Source: Ruminiclostridium sp. (GTDB taxonomy: Bacteria > Bacillota > Clostridia > Oscillospirales > Ruminococcaceae). Taken from it: DNA of 64,000 nt. The position numbers were made by a program, and so were the translations under genes. Location: positions 1-64,000 of the forward strand of contig JAGBLA010000123.1 in the NCBI GenBank assembly GCA_017635675.1. The letters are read 5' to 3'. Position 1 is the first letter of the stretch. Every line of letters starts with the position of its first letter. The notes below the pieces were generated by a model. It was not told where the DNA came from, did no database searches, and saw only the letters and a program-made list of their open reading frames with translations. Shown here piece after piece: positions 33,317-41,965 of this stretch.

Positions 33317-34303
33317 TTATTCTGTCTTTGTATCAAATTGGCTGTGGGTCAGACCAAGCGCGTCAACGTCATATACAGCGCCGCCCCAGCCAAGATAATA
33401 CGCTGTCGCGTCTGTTATTTTCTGTGTTATTTTATCCTCATACTTTACTCCTGTGACAGCGTCGTATGTGGAATACATGATATCATCGGGATAGTATGTT
33501 CCGACATAATTTACGACCTCATCGGTAATACGATAGCCTATACCGAGTACATCTGCCTTGTACAGATCGGCGGCTCCGAAGAGGTGGAGGGTCTCATGCG
33601 CGACTGTCGAGGGTGCGACCGTGTAGGAATCCTTGTCACTGCAAAAATGCAGCACCGCAAATTCATACGGCTTTTCAAGATCACGGTCATAAACTCCGAA
33701 AGCGGAAGAAGCGACGATCTCATCTGAGGTCGTACAGATAAGATAAACAACATTGTCGCAGCTAAGCGACGACTTGATCTCGTCGTTTTTTACATTTGAG
33801 TCAATATAGTCCCATACTTTCTCGCCGCTGTGCGCAAAGTGATATCTTTCGGTGCTGTTTGCAATGGAAGGGGTGTCGATATCTGCGTCATAGTAAAGCA
33901 AGCTGTCGTTTTCGTTCTCTGGGTAAGCAAATTCGAGCTTTTTGCCGAAAGCTTCCCCCTGGGCGGTGAGCCACGCCGCTGTCTCAATGATGTGATCAAA
34001 CATATTACGGCGGCATTCGTAAAAGAAGTCCGAGCTTCTGTCCCATTTTCCGCCATTATCGTCTGCAAAGATAAGTACGAATGCGGTTTTCCCTTCGAGC
34101 TTATCCGCAGAGCCGCGGTCGGTCACATTCATTGAGTGATCCTCGGACAACTGCGCTGTCACCTTATCTGAGGAACCGTATGAACCGCTCTCGGTGAAAG
34201 AAAAATCGATAACATTCAAACAAAAGACCGTATATGCTATTCCCGCAGCCGTAAATATTAAAAATACGACCGCTACTATCCATGGATTAAGCTGTTTTTT
34301 CAT
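33317..34303 (-). CDS. Membrane-anchored metzincin-like zinc protease
   Basis: A 328-residue protein with one N-terminal membrane helix (about 8-30) and an outside domain. The zinc-binding motif is HETLHLFGAAD (His236, Glu237, His240, Asp246), the HExxHxxGxxD form. A Met-turn-like DIMYSTYD (Met276) follows 30 residues later. These two elements together define metzincin-type zinc peptidases; the Asp third ligand recalls snapalysins. I see no closer named family. Its position inside a pilin cluster, on the same strand, suggests that it processes or accompanies the pili; that is an inference. Confidence 0.7.
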   Translation of the reverse strand: MKKQLNPWIVAVVFLIFTAAGIAYTVFCLNVIDFSFTESGSYGSSDKVTAQLSEDHSMNVTDRGSADKLEGKTAFVLIFADDNGGKWDRSSDFFYECRRNMFDHIIETAAWLTAQGEAFGKKLEFAYPENENDSLLYYDADIDTPSIANSTERYHFAHSGEKVWDYIDSNVKNDEIKSSLSCDNVVYLICTTSDEIVASSAFGVYDRDLEKPYEFAVLHFCSDKDSYTVAPSTVAHETLHLFGAADLYKADVLGIGYRITDEVVNYVGTYYPDDIMYSTYDAVTGVKYEDKITQKITDATAYYLGWGGAVYDVDALGLTHSQFDTKTE

Positions 34304-34358
34304 TTAAATACACTCTCTTGTTTCAATGTAATCGGTATCAGAAGTAATTTACAACAAA

Positions 34359-34388
34359 TTCCCTGACGAGATCTTCCCGTCAGGGAAC
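34359..34388 (-). terminator. Terminator after the pilin gene at 34439
   Basis: TTCCCTGACG and CGTCAGGGAA arms around an 8-10-base loop. The T-run on the minus strand is weak (TTTGTTG), so it may only reduce read-through into the protease and minor pilin genes. Confidence 0.6.
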
Positions 34389-34438
34389 ATTTGTTTAATT
34401 AGTTAGCCCTTGGCTATTTTCAACTTACTAAAGACAAA

Positions 34439-35170
34439 TTATGTTGTCTGGAATAAGCTGGAAGCAAGAGAGCCGTTAGCAGCAGAACCAAGAGTAAGTG
34501 CGGGAGCAGTACCGATGATGTAACCCTTAGAGGATACACCTGCTGTTGTGCCGTTCCAAGAGCAAGCCTTAGCTGTGAAGCAGGACTTGTTCGGCCAGTC
34601 AACATCTGTGCCGTTAGATGCCTGTGTAGCATCAGCTGTGTAGCTGAGGTACAATGTTTTGCCGCCCTCAAGGTAAGCGGTGAAGCATGCGCCCTTAAGA
34701 TCCGGGAAGAGGTTTCTGAGCTGGAGTGCGAGATAAGAAACTGCGTTGAAATCTGTAAAATCAGACTTCTTGCTTGTACCAGTTACAGTAGAGCAGCTAC
34801 CCTCTTTCCAAGTACCGATATTGGCCTTTACCTTGAAAGCTGCGCTGCCCCTTTCGGGATCTGCCCAACCCTTACCAAGTGTAAGAGTCCAAGTACCGCT
34901 TGCATCAATCTGACCGAAGATAGCAGCCTGAGCGTTGCTGGACTGCTTCATGCCGTAGCCTGCTGTATCAGCGTCGGTAAGGAAGTTATCGATGCTGTTC
35001 TTCAGGGAAGCAGCGGTAGAGTTAGCAGATGTAACTCTGGAGCTTGTAACGTATCCGAGCATTGTCGGAATGAGGATTGCGGCAAGTACACCGATGATAG
35101 CGATAACAACGATCAGCTCAACGAGTGTAAAGCCCTTTTTAGCCTGGAGCTTCTGGAAATACTTTATCAT
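34439..35170 (-). CDS. Type IV pilin-like protein, probable major subunit
   Basis: A 243-residue pilin with leader MIKYFQKLQAKKG and FTLVELIVVIAIIGVLAAILIPTM, Glu+5 present. It has the strongest expression signals of the cluster: AAAAGGAGG, a promoter at 35264-35292 and T/A/S/K-rich codon use different from neighbours (codons ending in T or preferred forms such as GCT and AAG), which often marks highly expressed proteins. The C-terminal region (KGYIIGTAPAL) matches that of the 31823 pilin. It is proposed to be the major pilin on these grounds. Confidence 0.9.
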   Translation of the reverse strand: MIKYFQKLQAKKGFTLVELIVVIAIIGVLAAILIPTMLGYVTSSRVTSANSTAASLKNSIDNFLTDADTAGYGMKQSSNAQAAIFGQIDASGTWTLTLGKGWADPERGSAAFKVKANIGTWKEGSCSTVTGTSKKSDFTDFNAVSYLALQLRNLFPDLKGACFTAYLEGGKTLYLSYTADATQASNGTDVDWPNKSCFTAKACSWNGTTAGVSSKGYIIGTAPALTLGSAANGSLASSLFQTT

Positions 35171-35529
35171 TGTATTTTCCTCCTTTTGATAAAAATTTTT
35201 ATTTATAACCCCGCAGGGTTATATACGGTGCGGAAAAAGCAGCTATTCTTTTTCCGTAATATCAGTATATAACAAAACGGAAAAATTTGCAAGAGCTTTT
35301 AAAAAAAAATTGTGAAAAACCGTAAATTTATTAAGTTTTAATAAAACAGGGTGCAGCTTTTACAGCATTTTGCGGGAAAACGGTTACATATTGTTGTTCA
35401 ATAAATCGAAGTGTAACTGCCGTTGACAAGAAAATCACGGATCGAAACCCAAACTGTAACCGATACATAGGTTATTTGTAGCTATTTGCCTGTATCTGTT
35501 GAAAGATATATGCGAAATCAACAAATATG
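35171..35529. other. Leader and promoter region of the main pilin gene
   Basis: No gene is seen. On the minus strand the 90-base leader of the pilin mRNA has two hairpins, CGGAAAAAG/CTTTTTCCG (about 35230-35256) and ATAACCC/GGGTTAT (about 35208-35226). Upstream is the promoter (35264-35292) and an AT-rich stretch (35295-35420) that could act as an UP element or regulator site. The rest, up to the LytTR gene, is unassigned. Confidence 0.6.
35264..35292 (-). promoter_or_regulatory. Promoter of the main pilin gene
   Basis: On the minus strand TTGCAA (35292-35287), 17-base spacer, TATACT (35269-35264), with an A/T-rich region just upstream. Confidence 0.75.
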
Positions 35530-36264
35530 TCAGCCTGCGAATTTGCTGTAAGCCTCCTGCACCTCTGAGATGTGTCTGCGGCTTATGGGTATCTGAACTC
35601 CGTTGGTCATTGATATGCTGTTGCTGTGCAGTGAGCGGATATAGCGAATGTTGATTATGAATGACTTGTGGGGCTGTACGAAACGTCCCGAACGCAGCAG
35701 GGGCGCGAAATAAGACTCGAAGGAAATATTCCGCCGGGTGCCGGTGAGCGTGGAGCCGTCGCGCAGTATGTACCGCATGGAGCGCACGTTGTTTTCGATA
35801 TATACCACATCATCTGCGCTTATGTTGCGTGTCTCGCCGGGAAGACGCACCGAAACGGTGTCGGCGGGCGCCACACGGAACAGCATATACGCAAGGTCGA
35901 GCGCGGAACGCAGCTCCGCGGTGTCCTCCGTTCCGAGGAGATAGCGTATCGCGTGGAGCTCATAAGCTTCGTAAGCAAATGTTCTTGAAGCCGCGATGAT
36001 GATCACGGGAACATCGGGCTGGCGCAGGCGTATCTGCCGTGCGAGCTCTATTCCGGAAGTGCCGTGAGCGGGGATAGTTATTATATATGTATCGGCGCCG
36101 TACCCGTCGGCAAGCTTGCTGCGAAGTGCCGCGGCGTCGCGGAAGGTGTCTGCTGTGACGCGGTCGCTTCCGTCCTTGTCCGCCCAGGAGCTTATTGCGC
36201 TCTCAAGCGCCGATATATCGGATTTCTGAGTGTCGCATACAGCGATCGTGTACTCTCGTTTCAT
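35530..36264 (-). CDS. LytTR-type regulator with a degenerate receiver domain
   Basis: A 244-residue regulator: an N-terminal receiver-like domain (1-115) and a C-terminal LytTR DNA-binding domain (about 135-240; ISADDVVYIENNVRSM, FVQPHKSFIINIRYI, IPISRRHISEVQEAY). The receiver appears non-phosphorylatable. The site aligned with the phosphoacceptor Asp reads IIT (Thr63), only Asp11 of the acidic pair remains, and the conserved Lys region reads YLLGTED instead of LxKP. It may be controlled by protein contact or be constitutive. It is transcribed away from tRNA-Leu and toward the pilin genes, so the pilins are candidate targets. GAGGT precedes the ATG. Confidence 0.85.
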   Translation of the reverse strand: MKREYTIAVCDTQKSDISALESAISSWADKDGSDRVTADTFRDAAALRSKLADGYGADTYIITIPAHGTSGIELARQIRLRQPDVPVIIIAASRTFAYEAYELHAIRYLLGTEDTAELRSALDLAYMLFRVAPADTVSVRLPGETRNISADDVVYIENNVRSMRYILRDGSTLTGTRRNISFESYFAPLLRSGRFVQPHKSFIINIRYIRSLHSNSISMTNGVQIPISRRHISEVQEAYSKFAG

Positions 36265-36333
36265 GGTACCTCTATATTAATGGCGTGATTTTATTGTGCG
36301 TAAAGCGCTGTTTTTGCACGGAGCAAACTCGGT

Positions 36334-36420
36334 TGGTGCCGGCGGCGGGGGTCGAACCCGCACGGTATCGCTACCACCGGATTTTGAGTCCGGCACGTCT
36401 GCCAATTCCATCACGCCGGC
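36334..36420 (-). tRNA. tRNA-Leu (anticodon CAA)
   Basis: A minus-strand class II tRNA: acceptor GCCGGCG with CGCCGGC, D-arm TGGAATTGGCAGACG, anticodon loop CTCAAAA giving CAA, a variable arm GGTAGCGATACC, T-arm GGGTTCGACCCC and encoded CCA. The LytTR regulator gene follows 70 bases downstream on the same strand without an evident terminator. Confidence 0.95.
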
Positions 36421-36440
36421 AAGCGTAATTTAACTTTTAT

Positions 36441-36469
36441 AGTATATCATATTAACATCATTTCGTCAA
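36441..36469 (-). promoter_or_regulatory. Promoter of tRNA-Leu
   Basis: On the minus strand TTGACG (36469-36464), 17-base spacer, TATACT (36446-36441), 20 bases upstream of the tRNA. Confidence 0.78.
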
Positions 36470-36508
36470 GTGAAGTGAAAAAATTTTATAAAAAAAACAA
36501 AAAACGGC

Positions 36509-36537
36509 TTGACATTTCGGTAAAAATGTATTAAAAT
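36509..36537 (+). promoter_or_regulatory. Candidate promoter of rny
   Basis: TTGACA (36509-36514), 17-base spacer, TAAAAT (36532-36537). It is far from the start codon (about 330 bases), but no better site is nearer apart from a weak one near 36632. Confidence 0.6.
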
Positions 36538-36870
36538 TAATACTGTGAATAAGTCTGTATGCAAATACATTTCAGCAGTTTCCGAACGTGAGACTGTAAT
36601 ACAGAATATTTATCATTTTTTACCAAACTTGGTTTACATATTATACACACGATGCAGATAATGCAGGATCAACAGTTTTTTACTTTTAATTGATACACGG
36701 GCGCGGAAACGTGGGTGTTCTGCGCGCGTATTGACGATAGAAGCTGACGATATCGGGTGAACGGCGATTATGGGTGCGGTGCGCCATAATTCCGCGTTTC
36801 TCCTTGCTTTCGTATTATTTGTATGGCGTACTGTGTAAGCCGGAAATATGCGAAAAGGAGGGACGGTTTC

Positions 36871-38481
36871 ATGGAATTGTGGGTCGCGGTAGTGCTCATA
36901 GTCGCCGCGCTCGTTCTGGGCGCAGCAGTCTCGGGGCTCCTCGTTTACAAGACAGCCTTTAATAAAGGTGTGGAGCAGAGAAAGAAAGACGCGGAAGCAC
37001 AGATAGAATCCGCCGAGAAGGAAGCCGAACGGATCGTGGCGGAGGCCCGTGAGAAAGCTGAAACACAAAAGAAGACAAAGCTTGTCGAAGCAAAGGACGA
37101 GATCTACCGCATGAGGGGTCAGGCGGAAAAGGAAGTCCAGAAAATGAAATCCGAGGCGGAGCGTGAGCTGAAAGATCGCCGCGCCGAGGTCTCAAGGTCA
37201 GAGAGAAGATTACAGCAGAAGGAAGAAAACCTCGACAAGAAGAACGACAAGATCGAAAAGCTTGAGGAAAGTCTCGCAAACAAGAACAAAAAGGCGGAGG
37301 AAAAGCTCGCCGAAGCCGAAAAGCTCAAAGCCGACCAGATGGGGATACTCGAAAGGATATCGGGTTTTACCACCGAACAGGCGAAGGATCACCTGCTCCG
37401 TATGCTCGACGGAGAGCTCGACCACGAAAAGGCGGTGCGCATAGCAAATTACGAGCAGACGCTCAAGGACGAGTGCGACGACAAGGCGCGCAGCTGTATA
37501 GCGCTCGCTATATCGCGTCTCGCGGCAGAGACCGTGTCGGAAATGACAGTCTCCGTGGTGTCGCTGCCCAATGACGAGATGAAGGGCCGCATAATCGGCC
37601 GTGAGGGACGCAATATACGCACCCTCGAACAGCTAACAGGCGTTGACCTGATAATCGACGATACCCCCGAGGCGATCACGCTTTCAAGCCATGACAAGGT
37701 GCGCCGCGAGATCGCGCGCATAGCGCTTGAGCGTCTGATACAGGACGGACGTATCCACCCGACAAGAATCGAAGAGACCGTTGACCGCGCACGCCGCGAG
37801 GTCGAACAGAAGATAAAGCACGAGGGCGAACGCGCTCTGCTTGCAACCAACGTGAACAACATGAACCCCGAGCTCGTGAAGCTCGTCGGACGGCTCTACT
37901 ACCGTTCGTCGTACAGCCAGAACGTGCTTGACCACTCTATTGAGGTAGCTCACCTCGCAGGAATGATGGCGGACGAGCTTGGAGTGGATGCGGCTCTCGC
38001 AAGACGCGCGGGACTGCTGCATGACGTGGGCAAGGCGCTCAGCGAGGAGATCGAAGGCTCCCACGTACAGATCGGCGTAGATGTCTGCCGCAAGTACAAG
38101 GAAAGTCCCGATGTTATCCACGCTATCGAAGCTCACCACGGAGATGTTGAAGCCCGTACAGTCATCGCCTGCCTCGTCAAGGCTGCCGACGCTATCAGCG
38201 CCGCAAGACCTGCCGCGAGAAGCGAGAACTTCGAGAACTACATCAAGCGTCTCCAGAAGCTTGAGGAGATATGCTCCTCCTACAACGGAGTCGAAAAGAC
38301 CTACGCGATCCAGGCAGGACGCGAGGTGCGCGTAATGATAAAGCCCGAAGCCATGGGCGACGACAAGATGACCGTGCTTGCGCGTGAGATCGCCAAGAAG
38401 ATCGAGGCGGAAATGGAGTACCCAGGTCAGATAAAGGTGAACCTTATCCGCGAAAGCCGCGCGGTGGAATACGCAAAGTAA
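36871..38481 (+). CDS. rny: Ribonuclease Y
   Basis: A 536-residue membrane-anchored endoribonuclease that starts bulk mRNA decay. It has an N-terminal transmembrane helix (about 4-28), a long Lys/Glu coiled coil (about 30-185), a KH domain with [15 protein letters not shown] (about 225-240) and an HD domain with [15 protein letters not shown] and LLHDVGKAL (about 345-385). The C-terminus ([22 protein letters not shown]) is typical. ATG 36871 follows AAAAGGAGG; an in-frame ATG at 36823 would give an unusual leader. A strong bidirectional terminator follows. Confidence 0.96.
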   Translation: MELWVAVVLIVAALVLGAAVSGLLVYKTAFNKGVEQRKKDAEAQIESAEKEAERIVAEAREKAETQKKTKLVEAKDEIYRMRGQAEKEVQKMKSEAERELKDRRAEVSRSERRLQQKEENLDKKNDKIEKLEESLANKNKKAEEKLAEAEKLKADQMGILERISGFTTEQAKDHLLRMLDGELDHEKAVRIANYEQTLKDECDDKARSCIALAISRLAAETVSEMTVSVVSLPNDEMKGRIIGREGRNIRTLEQLTGVDLIIDDTPEAITLSSHDKVRREIARIALERLIQDGRIHPTRIEETVDRARREVEQKIKHEGERALLATNVNNMNPELVKLVGRLYYRSSYSQNVLDHSIEVAHLAGMMADELGVDAALARRAGLLHDVGKALSEEIEGSHVQIGVDVCRKYKESPDVIHAIEAHHGDVEARTVIACLVKAADAISAARPAARSENFENYIKRLQKLEEICSSYNGVEKTYAIQAGREVRVMIKPEAMGDDKMTVLAREIAKKIEAEMEYPGQIKVNLIRESRAVEYAK

Positions 38482-38488
38482 GACAAAT

Positions 38489-38531
38489 AAAAATGTTCCG
38501 CACAGCAGAATGCTGTGCGGAACTCTTTTTA
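38489..38531. terminator. Bidirectional terminator between rny and mscS-like gene
   Basis: A 13-bp perfect stem, GTTCCGCACAGCA (38495-38507) and TGCTGTGCGGAAC (38511-38523), with AAAAAT on the left and CTCTTTTTATTT on the right. Confidence 0.88.
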
Positions 38532-38535
38532 TTTG

Positions 38536-39453
38536 TCAGTTTTCCTTCATGTGAACATCAAGCTGCTGATACGGTATCTCGATACCCTGCTCGATGAACT
38601 CCGCGCGGATAAATTCGATTACGTCGAAGTAAACGTCCCAGTAATCCGAGGTGCTGCACCATACGCGCACCGCAATGTCTATGCTGCTCGCGCTGTGGGC
38701 GCACATACGTATGAACGGCTTGTGCGGGGTGTCGGTGAGTATCTTCGGGCATCTGCCGAGCGCCTTTTCGATAGCCGCGCACGCCTTGCGGTAGTCGTCG
38801 TCGTAGGAAATGGAGAACACGTTGTCCACACGGCGCAGGTCGGCTTCGGTGACGTTGGTGAGCACCGCGTTGGACGCCATGCCGTTGGGTATGTATATCG
38901 CCTTGTTGTCAATGGTCATGAGCTTTGTGTAGAGAATGTTGATGCTTGTGACCGTGCCTTCGACGCCGTTCACCGCGATGTAGCTGCCGACTTTGAAAGG
39001 CTTTGCTATCAGTATCAGAAAGCCGCCTGCAAGGTTGGACAGGCTGTTCTGGAGCGCGAGACCCACAGCCACGCCCGCGGTTCCTATGACGGTTATTATA
39101 GATGTGGTCGGAACGCCGAGAAGCGTGAGTATCACGGTTATCAGCACAACGTACAGGATTATCTTCACCATTGACTTGATGAAGTGGTTTATGGTAAGGT
39201 CAAGCTTTGACTTGTCCATTGCCTTGCCCATGAGCTTTACGACCAGTTTTGACAGGAAAATGCCGACTATCAGTATTATTATGGCAAATATGATAGTGGG
39301 CAGCTTTGAGAGAAAACCCTCCCATATCTCCTGCAGGAATTTGTTGAGACCGCTCACGTTCTCCACGAGCTCCTCTCCGAGGGTGTCGCTTATCACCTCG
39401 GTTATCTCCTGCTCAACGTCGGTCGTTTCCGCAGATAATAGAATGTTTAGCAT
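38536..39453 (-). CDS. mscS: Small-conductance mechanosensitive channel (MscS family)
   Basis: A 305-residue channel. Three membrane helices occur at about 48-70, 90-115 and 120-140, with the pore-lining third helix containing GTAGVAVGLALQNSLSNLAGGF (Gly/Ala packing as in MscS). The beta domain (FKVGSYIAVNGVEGTVTSINILYTKLMTIDNKAIYIPNGM) follows, then a C-terminal alpha/beta part. It opens under membrane tension to release solutes on osmotic downshift. The start at 39453 follows GGAAGG. It runs convergently with rny. Confidence 0.93.
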   Translation of the reverse strand: MLNILLSAETTDVEQEITEVISDTLGEELVENVSGLNKFLQEIWEGFLSKLPTIIFAIIILIVGIFLSKLVVKLMGKAMDKSKLDLTINHFIKSMVKIILYVVLITVILTLLGVPTTSIITVIGTAGVAVGLALQNSLSNLAGGFLILIAKPFKVGSYIAVNGVEGTVTSINILYTKLMTIDNKAIYIPNGMASNAVLTNVTEADLRRVDNVFSISYDDDYRKACAAIEKALGRCPKILTDTPHKPFIRMCAHSASSIDIAVRVWCSTSDYWDVYFDVIEFIRAEFIEQGIEIPYQQLDVHMKEN

Positions 39454-39489
39454 GATGATACCTTCCTATTTTATTATTTCCGCCGCAGT

Positions 39490-41061
39490 TTATCGGTTCC
39501 GCAGCATATATTCCAGTGAATCCGTGAGGGCGAGGACGCTGGCGTTGATTATATCCCGTGACGCGCCCATGGTCGTCCATGTGCTCTCGCCGTCGGTGCT
39601 CTCGATAAGCACGCGGGTTATGGCGGCGGTGCTGTCGTTCGATGTCACCACACGCACCTTGAAATCGCTCAGGTGCATTTTCCGAAGCTCGGGGTAGAAT
39701 ACCTCCAGCGCCTTTCGCAGCGCCTTGTCTATGGCGTTTACGGGACCTTCGCCCTCGTCGGCGGTAATTTCGTATTTGTCGCCCACCTTGACCTTGACTA
39801 TCGCGTTCGCCTTTTCGGTGTAGGTCGTGCCGTCGATGCTGTCCATGGACGAGATTATGCGGTAATGGTCTATCTCGAAGTGCGGAGTGAACTTTCCGAG
39901 CTCCTTCATGGCGAGAAGCTCAAAGCTCGCCTCGGCAGCCTCGAACTGGAACCCCGCGTGCTCAAGCTCCTTCAGTTTCTCGGTTATCAGCCGCGTTTCG
40001 CTGCTGTCCTTGGTGAGAGAACCGTCAAGCGCCTGCACGCGGGTGAGTACCGATGATCTGCCCGACACCTCGCTCACCGGCAGCCGCCTTGACGCTCCGA
40101 CAAGCGCGGGGTCTATGTGCTCGTAAGTGCGGGGCTCCTTTGCTACGCCGTCCGCGTGCATTCCGCCCTTGTGGGCGAACGCCGCCCTGCCCACATAGGG
40201 AAGATTGGCGGGGAGCCGTATGTTCGCGACCTCGCTGATGTACAGCGCGGTCTTGGTGAGCGACGCGAGCCGCTCAGGGCTCACGATGTTATAGCCGAGC
40301 TTCAGCTGCAAGTCCGGTATTACAGTGCAAAGGTCGGCATTGCCGCAGCGCTCGCCAATACCCGGGAACGTTCCCTGAACGTGACAGGCTCCCGCCTTTA
40401 CGGCGGCGACGGTGTTCGCGGCGGCGCAGCCCGTATCGTTGTGACAGTGTATGCCGAGCGGGGTCTTTATCACCTTGGACACTGCCTTGACTGTCTTGGA
40501 TATCTCGTCGGGGAAGCAGCCGCCGTTGGTGTCGCAAAGAACTATCGTGGAGGCTCCCGCTTTCTCGGCGGTCTTCACTACGTCGAGAGCGTACTCGGGG
40601 TGTGCCTTGTAACCGTCGAAGAAGTGCTCCGCGTCGAAGAATACAGTGCGTCCGTTTCTTCGCAGGAACTCAATGGTCTTGCTTATCATGGCGAGGTTTT
40701 CCGCGAGAGTCGTGCCGAGTATGCAGTCCACGTGCAGATCCCATGCCTTGCCGAACACCACGGTATATTTTGTCCCTGCCGCAAGCAGAGCACGAAGTCC
40801 CTCATCGTCGGCGGGCTCAGTATCCTTGCGCACCGTCGAGCCGAACGCCGCAAGCTTTGCGGTGGTGAACCGGCGTTTCGCAGCTTTCTCGAAGAACTCG
40901 GCGTCCTTCGGGTTGGAGTATGGGTTGCCCGCTTCGATGTAATCCACGCCGAACCGGTCGAGAGCCTCGGCGATGCTTAGCTTGTCCGAAACGGAGAAGC
41001 TTATGCCCTCGCACTGGGTGCCGTCCCGCAGGGTGGAGTCGAATATTTCGATTTTCTTCAT
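39490..41061 (-). CDS. cimA: (R)-citramalate synthase
   Basis: A 523-residue enzyme of the LeuA/CimA family. Condensation of pyruvate with acetyl-CoA gives citramalate, entering isoleucine synthesis without threonine. The TIM-barrel catalytic domain begins FDSTLRDGTQCEGI, has HCHNDTGCAAANTVAAVKAG with the metal His, and ERCGNADL. The C-terminal LeuA-type allosteric domain (about 400-520) includes EGEGPVNAIDKALRKAL. The CimA type is favoured over LeuA by the RDGTQCEGISFS form and the AGTKYTVVFGKAWDLHV segment. Together with iorAB, it suggests amino-acid synthesis suited to anaerobic growth. Confidence 0.92.
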   Translation of the reverse strand: MKKIEIFDSTLRDGTQCEGISFSVSDKLSIAEALDRFGVDYIEAGNPYSNPKDAEFFEKAAKRRFTTAKLAAFGSTVRKDTEPADDEGLRALLAAGTKYTVVFGKAWDLHVDCILGTTLAENLAMISKTIEFLRRNGRTVFFDAEHFFDGYKAHPEYALDVVKTAEKAGASTIVLCDTNGGCFPDEISKTVKAVSKVIKTPLGIHCHNDTGCAAANTVAAVKAGACHVQGTFPGIGERCGNADLCTVIPDLQLKLGYNIVSPERLASLTKTALYISEVANIRLPANLPYVGRAAFAHKGGMHADGVAKEPRTYEHIDPALVGASRRLPVSEVSGRSSVLTRVQALDGSLTKDSSETRLITEKLKELEHAGFQFEAAEASFELLAMKELGKFTPHFEIDHYRIISSMDSIDGTTYTEKANAIVKVKVGDKYEITADEGEGPVNAIDKALRKALEVFYPELRKMHLSDFKVRVVTSNDSTAAITRVLIESTDGESTWTTMGASRDIINASVLALTDSLEYMLRNR

Positions 41062-41106
41062 TTGATCACTGCCTTATATCAATTATACCGCGTCGGCTGC
41101 CGTGCG

Positions 41107-41658
41107 TCATATAAGCCTCATCAGCTTACAGTTCTCTATCCCCGCGCTCCAGAAGTCTTTGCGGGGTATGCCGCGCAAACGGCAGACTATGCTTGAATTC
41201 ATTGCTCCATGCCCGACGATGAGCACGTCCTTGCCCTCCCGCACGAGCGGCAGGGCAGTTTCATCGAGAAATCTGCCTGTCCGTTCAAAGAGCTCGTCAA
41301 GGCTTTCCGCGCCGCCTGGCGGGTCGGTGTATTTGTCGGGAGCCGTGAACAGAGTATTTATGGCGCTGTCGGGCTTATCGAAGCTGTACTCATGCCCCTC
41401 GAAATCCCCGAAACTCATCTCTATCAGCCTGTCATCGGTAATGATAGGTATGTCCCGCCCTTTAAGCAGTATCTCCGCGGTCTCTCTTGCGCGGATAAGC
41501 GGCGAGCAGAAGCAGATGTCGAAATGTACTTCTTTATATTCCTCGGCAGCCCTTGCCGCCATGGCTCTGCCCTCGTCATTCAGCGGGATATCTGTATGTC
41601 CCTGCATTTTGTGCAGATCGTTCCAGTCAGTCCTGCCGTGTCTTATTATATAAAGCAT
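41107..41658 (-). CDS. Histidine phosphatase family protein (phosphoglycerate mutase-like)
   Basis: A 183-residue protein with the RHG catalytic motif IIRHGRTDWN (phospho-His8), the second arginine in SPLIRARETAEI, the MSFGDFEGHE acid loop, and VGHGAMNSSIVCRL with the second His. Length and motifs fit cobalamin/alpha-ribazole or broad phosphatases (CobC/PhoE-like); the true substrate cannot be read from sequence. ATG 41658 is chosen for GGGAGTGAC upstream and MLYIIRHG; 24 further in-frame codons have no such signal. Confidence 0.85.
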   Translation of the reverse strand: MLYIIRHGRTDWNDLHKMQGHTDIPLNDEGRAMAARAAEEYKEVHFDICFCSPLIRARETAEILLKGRDIPIITDDRLIEMSFGDFEGHEYSFDKPDSAINTLFTAPDKYTDPPGGAESLDELFERTGRFLDETALPLVREGKDVLIVGHGAMNSSIVCRLRGIPRKDFWSAGIENCKLMRLI

Positions 41659-41784
41659 AGCTGTCACTCCCGTCGCTTTGCAGTAAGGCGATAATAAGAA
41701 TATTATACCATATACCTTTAAAATATGCAATAGCTTTTTTCTGATTATGACCGTTATGTGAAAATTGTGAAAAGTATGTCAAAA

Positions 41785-41811
41785 TTAGCACTCTCCTCTT
41801 GACAGTGCTAA
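41785..41811 (+). promoter_or_regulatory. CIRCE operator (HrcA binding site)
   Basis: TTAGCACTC, nine bases, then CAGTGCTAA: one mismatch from the canonical inverted repeat TTAGCACTC-N9-GAGTGCTAA. Its right half overlaps the -35 box of the hsp20 promoter, so HrcA would block transcription until heat or misfolding stress. Confidence 0.88.
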
Positions 41812-41827
41812 AAATATGTGCTATACT
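41799..41827 (+). promoter_or_regulatory. Promoter of hsp20
   Basis: TTGACA (41799-41804), 17-base spacer, TATACT (41822-41827), the -35 embedded in CIRCE. Confidence 0.85.
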
Positions 41828-41965
41828 GTGTACAGAACAAGGGAAGAAGGGAAAAAGAGAGGCAGCCGGAAAGAATTGAACGGCAAGCCGTAAGAATAAT
41901 ATCCCCGCCGTGTTCCAATAATAAATCACATAGTGCCGAAAGGCGTTTGAAAGGAGTTTTGACTT

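Larger units (their letters stand above)
36421..36870. other. Divergent promoter region and long leader of rny
   Basis: No gene is seen in 450 bases. It contains the tRNA-Leu promoter on the minus strand (36441-36469: TTGACG, 17 bases, TATACT) and the probable rny promoter on the plus strand (36509-36537). That would leave a 5' leader of about 330 nucleotides before rny. A second possible promoter with TTTACA and TATTATAC lies near 36632-36645. No known riboswitch fold is recognised by eye. Confidence 0.55.
41659..41965. other. Intergenic region with the hsp20 control elements
   Basis: 307 bases between divergent genes. The left part (41659-41780) is AT-rich and shows nothing clear except a likely weak promoter for the minus-strand phosphatase. 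The right part carries CIRCE and the hsp20 promoter (41785-41827) and an approximately 130-base leader. Confidence 0.6.

Noticed and set aside
37119..37373. Minus-strand frames under rny
   Set aside because: They are Ser/Phe-rich antisense frames of the Lys/Glu coiled coil, with no start signals.
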